Origin: Brevibacillus sp.
GTDB taxonomy: Bacteria; Bacillota; Bacilli; Brevibacillales; Brevibacillaceae
Length of the DNA: 12,276 bases
Assembly: GCA_029240815.1 (NCBI GenBank)
Contig: JARDZO010000169.1
Coordinates: 1-12,276, forward strand
Reading direction: 5' to 3'
Each line of letters starts with the position of its first letter. Within the stretch, counting starts at the first letter, position 1. A program made the position numbers and the translations under genes. Shown here piece by piece: positions 6,778 to 12,276 of this stretch. The notes beneath the pieces are model-generated. The model was not told the origin of the DNA. It searched no databases and was given only the letters and a program-made list of their open reading frames with translations.

Positions 6778-7857
6778 TCAGGCAAGCAACTTCTTCGGTT
6801 TCTTTCCCTCGCGAATTAACGTTTGAGCGTATTCCATCGGATGACGGTACGTCTGCTTGAACATTGACTTTTCCCCTGCTTTGTAAAAAGAATAGCGCTG
6901 ATCCCTGACGTTTACCTCAATTAAATAGGGGTGACCTTTGTCATCGATCCCCATATCCATTCCCAAGTCTGCAAGCGACGGAAAGTGCTGAGCGTACTGC
7001 TGTGCAATCTCAACAGCAGCTTCCTCGATGCGATCTAACGTCTCTTTTTGCGCTTCCATGGGAATCGTCGGAGCAATCGCTGTCGTCAAAGGAACAGCCC
7101 TCCCACCGCGTGACAAGTTACTCAGTTTGTTTTGCTGATTGGCCACCTTGGCAACCATCCCGCTTACCACCCATTCCCGCTCGCCATTTCGTTGAACGGA
7201 TACACGGATATCAAAGGTTTTTCCTTCATACCTCGCCAAATGGATTCCTTGCTGGATGAGGAAACGCTTGCCACCTACCCAGGTACGCACGACAGACATC
7301 AATCTTTTTAGTGACATGGTCTTTCTCTTTTTAGAAGCGATAAAGTGATATTCGTTTCCATGCTTCTCAATCCGTGCGACGCCAATTCCAACAGATCCGA
7401 TCGAAGGCTTTACATAAACCACTCGGTACTTCTCCAAAAACTGCTTTAGTTGCTCTCCTGAATAAGGCACTGTGTGTGGCAAATACTTGCGAATCTGCGG
7501 ATTTTTCCAAAGCATCTGATGGACCTTTCGCTTATCCCGAACCACCAATCCATTAAAGACCGTTTTCTTTCTGCTTAACCGCTGGATCACACCCCGTGCT
7601 CGCGCATCTCCGGTCAAGACACGGTTATGAATCACGCGCGGGATCTGAACCAGACGGGGGACCAGCCTGCTCCCATTCCAAAAGTACCCATGCACTCTTT
7701 CAGCGCCACCAAGAACATGAAAGGGATGAAAAAAAACCGGCTCCAAGCCTAGCTCTTTACCGATTTCGACATAATAAGTCAAGCGCTCGTATGACTTGTC
7801 TCCTTTGATTCCTTTCTGCATAATGCCCCAATCTAACATAATGCCGATTCTGTTCAC
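6778..7857 (-). CDS. YheC/YheD-family ATP-grasp protein (endospore coat-associated)
   Basis: A 359-residue protein from GTG at 7857, or 390 residues if an ATG at 7950 is used. The N-terminal part (VNRIGIMLDWGIMQKG, then ELGLEPVFFHPFHV) matches the YheC/D lead domain. The ATP-grasp fold follows: YVKPSIGSVGIG (148-159), FDIRVSVQ (215-222) and LGMDMGIDDKGHPYLIEVN (298-316), which carries the metal/ATP-binding D, E and N. B. subtilis YheC and YheD are spore-coat-associated proteins of unknown reaction; an ATP-dependent ligase role is inferred from the fold. The GTG start is preferred because AAGGGGG (7864-7870) lies 6 nt upstream, the family domain begins right there, and the ATG at 7950 has no usable ribosome site. 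It is last in a run of three minus-strand genes and may also have its own sporulation promoter. Confidence 0.85.
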   Translation of the reverse strand: MNRIGIMLDWGIMQKGIKGDKSYERLTYYVEIGKELGLEPVFFHPFHVLGGAERVHGYFWNGSRLVPRLVQIPRVIHNRVLTGDARARGVIQRLSRKKTVFNGLVVRDKRKVHQMLWKNPQIRKYLPHTVPYSGEQLKQFLEKYRVVYVKPSIGSVGIGVARIEKHGNEYHFIASKKRKTMSLKRLMSVVRTWVGGKRFLIQQGIHLARYEGKTFDIRVSVQRNGEREWVVSGMVAKVANQQNKLSNLSRGGRAVPLTTAIAPTIPMEAQKETLDRIEEAAVEIAQQYAQHFPSLADLGMDMGIDDKGHPYLIEVNVRDQRYSFYKAGEKSMFKQTYRHPMEYAQTLIREGKKPKKLLA

Positions 7858-7886
7858 ATAGATCCCCCTTGCTGCATTCCTCAACA

Positions 7887-7895
7887 TAAGGTATG
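7887..7895 (-). promoter_or_regulatory. Sporulation-type -10 (sigma-K-like) before the yheC/D-family gene
   Basis: CATACCTTA on the minus strand matches the sigma-K -10 pattern CATAnnnTA and, with one mismatch, the sigma-E pattern. Transcription would begin near 7880, just upstream of the AAGGGGG site and the GTG at 7857 but inside the longer ORF. No well-spaced -35 is evident. The match suits a mother-cell spore-coat gene, but the motif is short. Confidence 0.35.
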
Positions 7896-7969
7896 TGTCT
7901 TGATCGTCAGGGGCGTGCCTATTTTTAGTCAGATGAAAGAAAGAAGTCATCTCTTGATTTGACAGGATT

Positions 7970-7982
7970 CACGTTTTACGTG
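7970..7982. promoter_or_regulatory. Palindrome CACGT-TTT-ACGTG between mnmM and the yheC/D-family gene
   Basis: Perfect 5-bp arms around a 3-nt centre lie 48 bp past the mnmM stop. No T-tract follows, so it is not a terminator. It may be a small mRNA hairpin or an operator. No terminator is seen between 7951 and 8030, so read-through from mnmM is possible. Confidence 0.25.
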
Positions 7983-8030
7983 TGTTCGCTGTCGCAATCT
8001 GCGCTTGCCCGGGAAAAGAGCCTATCTTTC

Positions 8031-8591
8031 CTATAACTCTCTTCGCTCGATAGCAAGTAAAAAGGGCGCTTGGTTTTGCTGATTGATGTACTGATATCTC
8101 AAAACGAGGTAATCCAATTGACTAATCGACTGGCAATAGGATTCCACAGCTGCTTTTTCCACCTCTCCCGCTGTGTGCCCCCAGTAGATCATTACGGTCA
8201 TCACGCCCCCGGGACGTAATACTCGGAGCCCTGACTCGATTGCACGGATCGTGCTGGCAGCCTGGGTGGTTATTTCTTTGTCCCCTCCTGGAAGATAACC
8301 AAGATTAAACATGATGGCCCCTACAGGCTCCACCACCGTCTCTATTTCCTCGTGACTCGCGAGCCGCATCTCAACCCAGTCCGCAACTCCTTCGCGTTCC
8401 AGCCGCTCTCTCGTCTTCTCCATCGCCAATGGTTGAATGTCGTAGGCGATTACTTTACCGGTTTCTTGGACGAGCTGGGCGAGAAAGAGAGTATCGTTTC
8501 CGTTGCCCATCGTCGCATCTATGACCGTTTCTCCAGCCGTCACTCTCTCCTTTATCAATTTTCGTGCTACTTCCAATACATTTGGAAACAT
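8031..8591 (-). CDS. mnmM: MnmM (YtqB), tRNA 5-aminomethyl-2-thiouridine methyltransferase
   Basis: A 186-residue class I SAM-dependent methyltransferase of the YtqB family, long labelled putative rRNA methylase. Motif I is DATMGNGNDT (25-34), the acidic ribose-binding residue is D51 (VIAYDIQ), and motif IV is NLGYLPGGDK (96-105). B. subtilis YtqB (about 194 aa) has been reported to be MnmM, which methylates nm5s2U to mnm5s2U at wobble position 34 in organisms lacking MnmC. The start ATG 8591 has GAGGAG (8601-8606) 9 nt upstream. The gene begins 34 nt after the stop of the MBL hydrolase gene, with no terminator between, so the two probably share an mRNA. The specific assignment relies on family similarity recalled from memory. 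Confidence 0.85.
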   Translation of the reverse strand: MFPNVLEVARKLIKERVTAGETVIDATMGNGNDTLFLAQLVQETGKVIAYDIQPLAMEKTRERLEREGVADWVEMRLASHEEIETVVEPVGAIMFNLGYLPGGDKEITTQAASTIRAIESGLRVLRPGGVMTVMIYWGHTAGEVEKAAVESYCQSISQLDYLVLRYQYINQQNQAPFLLAIERREL

Positions 8592-8625
8592 CCTTTCATT
8601 CTCCTCACTATGTAATGACAGATAA

Positions 8626-9375
8626 CTACAAGGCTATGTGCAAGCCAACTTGCGCAACATGGCAGTTCCCGACCGTATACGCCGCAGCCTGGCGTAATAC
8701 TTCTTCTGGATCATAGGCGTGGTATAGGTGGGTGATCAATAAGGAACGGCAGGCATGCTCTTCCGCCAATTCCGCGGCTTGCCGTACTGACAAGTGACCG
8801 TTAGGTGTTTTCGGCAGATTGTGATCCAAGTAAGTCCCTTCACAAATGAAAAGATCTGCCTCTCTGATAAAACTGCCCCAATTCGTACCCGGCCCACTGT
8901 CAGCTCCATATACCAATACCTTTCCCCCTGCCTCCAGACGCATTGCGTAGCAAGGATCGCCATCGCCATGATCCGTTCGCAAAAATCGGATCTGGACATC
9001 GGCTAATGTTACACTGGTATTCACCTGCACTGGATAAAAAGACGTTGCATTTCGATAGGGAAGTGATTCCGTATTGGCAATCGGCGTTTCGGGAGCATAG
9101 ATGGGGAGTGGCTTCTTTGGATCTCTCTCACCGAACAATTGATGAACCATGAGGCCATACTGGAGTACCCCGATATCAGCCACATGATCGTGATGATAGT
9201 GGGAAAGAATCAGGGCATCCAGCTCATAAATGGGAAGATACTTCCCTAACTGAGCCAGTACCCCGCTCCCACAATCAAGCAAGAGGCGGAGCTGATCGGT
9301 TTCAATGAGATAACCGGGGGTAGCTCCTGCAGGCCCTGGATATGGAGATTGATAACCTAAGACAGTAACGCGCAT
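8626..9375 (-). CDS. YhfI-like metallo-beta-lactamase-fold hydrolase
   Basis: A 249-residue MBL-fold protein with the full metal-ligand set: HxHxDH at H59, H61, D63 and H64 (SHYHHDH), H136 (TDHGDGD), D159 (YGADSGPG) and H216 (THLYH). The N-terminus MRVTVLGYQSPYPGPAGATPGYL matches the YhfI branch (B. subtilis YhfI, 244 aa), which is related to RNase Z and cAMP phosphodiesterase-type MBL enzymes. The natural substrate is unknown to me. The start is ATG 9375, with AGGAGTG 8-10 nt upstream (9384-9390); the in-frame ATG at 9453 would add 26 residues not in the family and overlap the divergent gene. It is the first gene of the probable operon with mnmM and the yheC/D-family gene. Confidence 0.87.
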   Translation of the reverse strand: MRVTVLGYQSPYPGPAGATPGYLIETDQLRLLLDCGSGVLAQLGKYLPIYELDALILSHYHHDHVADIGVLQYGLMVHQLFGERDPKKPLPIYAPETPIANTESLPYRNATSFYPVQVNTSVTLADVQIRFLRTDHGDGDPCYAMRLEAGGKVLVYGADSGPGTNWGSFIREADLFICEGTYLDHNLPKTPNGHLSVRQAAELAEEHACRSLLITHLYHAYDPEEVLRQAAAYTVGNCHVAQVGLHIAL

Positions 9376-9378
9376 ATT
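9349..9378 (+). promoter_or_regulatory. Putative promoter of the ykvI-like gene
   Basis: TTGATA (9349-9354) and CATATT (9373-9378) are separated by 18 bp, giving a start near 9385 and a leader of about 44 nt before ATG 9429. The -35 matches 5 of 6 and the -10 4 of 6. The element lies inside the first codons of the divergent MBL gene. Confidence 0.35.
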
Positions 9379-9387
9379 CGGCTCACT

Positions 9388-9399
9388 CCTATTCATAGG
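9388..9399. promoter_or_regulatory. Palindrome in the divergent ykvI/MBL intergenic region
   Basis: CCTATTCATAGG has perfect 5-bp arms and a 2-bp centre. It lies in the 53-bp gap between two divergent starts, just after the predicted ykvI start point, where a shared regulator could act. Its left edge also forms the ribosome site of the MBL gene, so constraint on that site could explain part of the symmetry. Confidence 0.3.
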
Positions 9400-9428
9400 A
9401 TGGAATAAGGTGGGACAGGAGGTCTGAG

Positions 9429-10466
9429 ATGCAAGGATCATGGAGAACCGCATGGCAGATCGCTTTTACGTACATCGGGACAGTCGTGGGAGCTGGTTTT
9501 GCCTCTGGTAAAGAAATCGTAGAATTCTTCGTTCAATATGGAGCGCAAGGCTTGGCAGGAATTTTGCTCGCGACCGCATTATTTATATGGGCAGGTACGC
9601 GTGTTATGTTAATTTCCTATCGAATCCAGGCCAATTCTTACCAAGATGTCAGTACGTACTTATTTGGCCATCCGTTTGGGACTGTCTTTAATACTCTGTT
9701 ACTGACTGTCCTGTTCGGGACTACATCTGTCATGCTCGCAGCAACGGGTGCGATCTTCTGGGAATCCTTTCAATTGCCTTCCCAAGTCGGCATCTGGATC
9801 AGCATGCTCATGATTTTCGTAGTCACGAGAAAAGGGCTCTTTGCCATCCATCGCGTCAATAGTATCTTCGTTCCGATGCTTATTGCCTTTACCTTCCTTG
9901 TCTTTCTGTACACGCAACCGTGGGAAGACCCGATCCTGACCAGCGAATCAACCCGGCCATTGGCATGGTTCAGCTCTCCCTTTTATTATGTTGCCTTAAA
10001 CGTCACTCTTACACAAGCAGTTCTTGTTCCAATGGGACGCCACAGTACCAGTGAAAAGCCTTTGATTGCAGGCGGGGTCATCGGAGGACTCGGGATTGGC
10101 TTGTTGCTCATTCTTGCCTTTTCTTCCCTCTCGGCAAAAATGCCCGGTATCCAGCACGCGGAAATGCCTATGATTGCTTTGCTGCAAGGGCTAGGACGGG
10201 GCATTCCTCTCCTGTTTTCCATACTCGTGTACGCGGAAATTTTCTCTACGCTCGTTGCCAACGTATTCGGTCTAGCGGAACAATTGCGCTTGGTTACACG
10301 TCTTCGCGGGCCGACCATCCTCTTTGGGATCCTCGTCATCTGCTACTTCATCAGTTTCATCGGATTCAGCTCTCTGTTGCGCTTCTTATACCCTCTCTTC
10401 GGGCAGTTGGTCGTCTTTTTCCTGGTCATGCTCTTTTATCGCCAGTGGCGCGGACGAACTCTTTAA
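9429..10466 (+). CDS. ykvI: YkvI-like integral membrane protein (COG3949 family)
   Basis: A 345-residue protein with about ten membrane segments, similar in length to B. subtilis YkvI (about 347 aa). The N-terminal IGTVVGAGFASGKEIVEFFVQYG is characteristic of this family. The broken first helix with GAGFASGKE resembles the unwound substrate/ion site of LeuT-fold (APC) transporters, so a secondary transporter role is inferred; no substrate is known. The start ATG 9429 has AGGAGG (9417-9422) exactly 6 nt upstream. It is transcribed divergently from the MBL gene with a 53-bp gap and ends before a shared bidirectional terminator at 10531. It appears monocistronic. Confidence 0.85.
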   Translation: MQGSWRTAWQIAFTYIGTVVGAGFASGKEIVEFFVQYGAQGLAGILLATALFIWAGTRVMLISYRIQANSYQDVSTYLFGHPFGTVFNTLLLTVLFGTTSVMLAATGAIFWESFQLPSQVGIWISMLMIFVVTRKGLFAIHRVNSIFVPMLIAFTFLVFLYTQPWEDPILTSESTRPLAWFSSPFYYVALNVTLTQAVLVPMGRHSTSEKPLIAGGVIGGLGIGLLLILAFSSLSAKMPGIQHAEMPMIALLQGLGRGIPLLFSILVYAEIFSTLVANVFGLAEQLRLVTRLRGPTILFGILVICYFISFIGFSSLLRFLYPLFGQLVVFFLVMLFYRQWRGRTL

Positions 10467-10484
10467 AAAGTACATGAGAAAACT

Positions 10485-10515
10485 GGCTTCGCAAAACTTT
10501 GGCGCTGGCGAAGCC
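10485..10515. repeat. Hairpin in the ykvI 3' region
   Basis: GGCTTCGC (10485-10492) pairs with GCGAAGCC (10508-10515) over 8 bp with a 15-nt loop. No T-tract follows, and a true terminator stands 16 nt further on. It may stabilise the transcript end. Confidence 0.5.
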
Positions 10516-10530
10516 TTCGTTGAGCGTACA

Positions 10531-10561
10531 AAAAAACCTCTCCCAATAAGGAGAGGTTTTT
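10531..10561. terminator. Bidirectional Rho-independent terminator shared by ykvI and korB
   Basis: CCTCTCC (10537-10543) and GGAGAGG (10550-10556) form a perfect stem with loop CAATAA, with A6 on the left and T5 on the right, so it can terminate both strands. It lies 10 bp past the korB stop and about 65 bp past the ykvI stop. Confidence 0.93.
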
Positions 10562-10571
10562 CATCGAAACC

Positions 10572-11438
10572 TTATGCAAATTCTGCAACCAGTTTCGCGA
10601 AGTCTTCATCAGACAAACGAATGTCTTGATTTACCAAGCCTTCTTCTTTGAATCCACTCACGAGAGATTCGTAAGATTTTTGCTCGGTGTTTTGGTAGAT
10701 CAGACCTGTAAGCAAGCCTTTGTATTGCATGGAAGTTGCCATAGCCTTGATACGGTCATGGGCATCGTAACCTTCGATTGTATCTACTGGTACGATGTTT
10801 TCTTTGAACCAGTCGTAGGTGTTCACTTTGTTGTAAGTAACACAAGGGCTGAACACGTTGATCAGGGAGAAGCCTTCATGTTGGATACCTTTTTCGATCA
10901 GCTCAGTCAAGCCTTTCAGATCGCTAGAGAACGATTGAGCAACGAATGTTGCACCAACGGACAGCGCCAGTTCAACTGGAGAAATGGAAGACTCGATAGA
11001 ACCTGCTGGTGTAGACTTGGTCACGAAACCTGTCGCGGAACGCGGGGAGGTTTGACCTTTTGTCAGACCATAGATTTGGTTATCCATTACGATGTACGTA
11101 ACGTTCATGTTACGACGGATAGCATGTACAGTATGACCCATACCGATTGCGAAACCGTCACCGTCTCCACCTGCTGCGATTACAGTCAACTCACGGTTAG
11201 CCATTTTCACACCTTGTGCGATTGGCAGGGAACGTCCGTGAATACCGTGGAAACCATAGCAGTTGATGTAGCCGGAAATACGACCGGAACAACCGATACC
11301 AGAAATAACTGCCAGATCCTGAGGCTCCAAACCTACATTCGCTGCAGCGCGTTGAATCGCTGCTTGAATGGAGAAGTCACCACAGCCTGGGCACCAGTTT
11401 GGCTTAACGTTATTTCGAAACTCTTTCATAGTCGCCAT
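10572..11438 (-). CDS. korB: 2-oxoacid:ferredoxin oxidoreductase beta subunit (KorB type)
   Basis: A 288-residue thiamine-diphosphate-binding subunit of a 2-oxoacid (probably 2-oxoglutarate) ferredoxin oxidoreductase, which decarboxylates the acid to the acyl-CoA while reducing ferredoxin. The [4Fe-4S] ligands are visible as C16 and C19 (WCPGCGD), C50 (SGIGCSGR) and C199 (SPCVTYN). The ThDP/Mg motif is GDGDGFAIGMGH (91-102) ending near N120 and YG (NQIYGLTKGQ). ATG 11438 has AAGGAG (11449-11454) 10 nt upstream and lies 29 nt inside the end of korA, so the subunits are translationally coupled. Pyruvate or branched-chain specificity cannot be excluded by reading alone, though this two-subunit, aerobic-Firmicute type is usually annotated as 2-oxoglutarate specific. 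Confidence 0.93.
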   Translation of the reverse strand: MATMKEFRNNVKPNWCPGCGDFSIQAAIQRAAANVGLEPQDLAVISGIGCSGRISGYINCYGFHGIHGRSLPIAQGVKMANRELTVIAAGGDGDGFAIGMGHTVHAIRRNMNVTYIVMDNQIYGLTKGQTSPRSATGFVTKSTPAGSIESSISPVELALSVGATFVAQSFSSDLKGLTELIEKGIQHEGFSLINVFSPCVTYNKVNTYDWFKENIVPVDTIEGYDAHDRIKAMATSMQYKGLLTGLIYQNTEQKSYESLVSGFKEEGLVNQDIRLSDEDFAKLVAEFA

Positions 11439-12276
11439 GTTTTACCAGCTCCTTCACTTCAGCATAAATTTCTTTTGGTAAGAACGGATTTCCGTCATAT
11501 TTCAGCACGGATTCGATCTTCTCTGCGTTGCCAACGTGCTGTTTGAGAAGGTTGGTAACTTGTCCTTGGATGTTGTGTTCAACAACAACAACCTTTTTCG
11601 CTTTTGCTACAAGTGCTGCCATTTCCTCAGCTGGGAATGGGTGCAACAGGCGAATTTGGGCATGGTTAACCTTCACACCCTCTTGCTCCAGACGAACTTT
11701 TGCTTCTTGAATGGTACCGATTGTGGAGTTGATCCCAACAACCAGAACGTCAGCATCTGCATGAGGTGCATCCACTGTTACAGGGTTTTTGAAGTTTTTC
11801 AGCACGCCATCGAGTTTGCGCATGCGTTTTTCCATTTGAGCTTTACGGTTTGCTGCGTTCTCGGATGGACGACCCGTTTGGTCATGCTCAACACCTGTTA
11901 CATGGTGCAGACCGTATTTTTGTCCAGGAATTACGCGAGGAGATACGCCGTCTTCTGTTACTTCATAACGTTTGAACAGATCGTTTTGCTCTTTCTCAGG
12001 CAATTCTTGTCCAGCCATCAGTTTACCACGACGGATTTCTACTTGGCTGTAATCAAACGGTACAACTGTTTGTTTACCCAAGGAGAGAGTCAAGTCAGTC
12101 ATCAGGATCACTGGCAGTTGGTATTCTTCTGCGATGTTAAAGGCTTCAACAGCATCGTAGAAGCATTCTTCTACTGTGCTTGGAGCCAAAACTACTTTAG
12201 GAATATCACCATGAGTACCATAGATCATAGCGTTTACATCGGATTGCTCGATTTTCGTTGGCATACCTGTGGAAGG
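11410..12276 (-). CDS. korA: 2-oxoacid:ferredoxin oxidoreductase alpha subunit (KorA type), 5' end outside window
   Basis: The last 288 codons of the alpha subunit are visible, ending at TAA 11412-11410. The frame is open to the window edge, so the ATG at 12264 is internal. The first visible residues PSTGMPTKIEQSDV are the conserved alpha-subunit signature (normally preceded by GG), followed by LAPSTVEECFYDAVEAFNIAEEYQLPV of the pyrimidine-binding domain. DVLVVGINSTIGTIQEA and NHAQIRLLHPFPAEEM near the C-terminus form the transketolase-C-like domain. Full KorA proteins of this type (fused gamma-alpha) are about 570-590 residues, so about half is missing. It works as a heterodimer or heterotetramer with KorB, whose gene overlaps its 3' end by 29 nt. 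Confidence 0.93.
   Translation of the reverse strand, partial: PSTGMPTKIEQSDVNAMIYGTHGDIPKVVLAPSTVEECFYDAVEAFNIAEEYQLPVILMTDLTLSLGKQTVVPFDYSQVEIRRGKLMAGQELPEKEQNDLFKRYEVTEDGVSPRVIPGQKYGLHHVTGVEHDQTGRPSENAANRKAQMEKRMRKLDGVLKNFKNPVTVDAPHADADVLVVGINSTIGTIQEAKVRLEQEGVKVNHAQIRLLHPFPAEEMAALVAKAKKVVVVEHNIQGQVTNLLKQHVGNAEKIESVLKYDGNPFLPKEIYAEVKELVKHGDYERVSK

Noticed and set aside
9376..9453. N-terminal extension of the MBL hydrolase from ATG 9453
   Set aside because: The added 26 residues are not family-like and would overlap the divergent ykvI start; ATG 9375 begins the conserved domain and has a ribosome site.
10626..11546. 306-codon plus-strand ORF
   Set aside because: It is antisense to korB and the end of korA. 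Its length follows from the codon bias of the real genes, and the translation is rich in Cys, Thr and His without a family signature.
1..12276. CRISPR arrays, tRNA or rRNA genes, prophage or toxin-antitoxin modules
   Set aside because: No regularly spaced repeats, cloverleaf sequences or relevant protein families were seen on either strand.

Overview
The window looks like a chromosomal segment of a Gram-positive, spore-forming Firmicute, most probably Brevibacillus or a close Paenibacillaceae relative. This is inferred from Shine-Dalgarno sites of the GGAGG type, a RicA/YmcA-MiaB gene pair, a YheC/D spore-associated ATP-grasp protein, a DarB (YkuL) c-di-AMP sensor, an LipL-type octanoyltransferase and a secreted protein with three S-layer homology domains. 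No database search was possible.

Layout. Positions 1-1889 (minus strand) hold miaB followed by the start of ricA, which is cut by the window edge. Positions 1890-2494 are mostly non-coding: a miaB promoter with an extended -10, a minus-strand terminator, a possible 41-codon minus-strand ORF, a 10-bp inverted repeat that could act as an antiterminator, and a 24-bp near-palindrome. Positions 2495-6674 (plus strand) carry an SLH-domain surface protein, lipL, a membrane acyltransferase and darB, with terminators after the first, third and fourth. Positions 6778-9375 (minus strand) look like an operon, transcribed yhfI-like MBL hydrolase, then mnmM (ytqB), then a yheC/D-family gene. A ykvI-like transporter (9429-10466, plus) diverges from it. 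A bidirectional terminator separates ykvI from korB and korA (minus strand; korA is cut by the right edge).

Functional themes. miaB (A37 methylthiolation) and mnmM (U34 methylation) both modify the tRNA anticodon loop, and RicA belongs to the Fe-S Ric complex that has been linked to MiaB activity. KorAB is a ferredoxin-dependent 2-oxoacid oxidoreductase. LipL makes lipoyl-dependent 2-oxoacid dehydrogenases functional, so the window touches both routes of 2-oxoacid oxidation. DarB senses c-di-AMP.

Most of the window is ordinary core genome. The least explained part is the 605-bp gap between miaB and the SLH gene, where a minus-strand transcript could fold into two mutually exclusive structures ahead of miaB. 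I found no CRISPR array, tRNA, rRNA, insertion sequence or phage gene.
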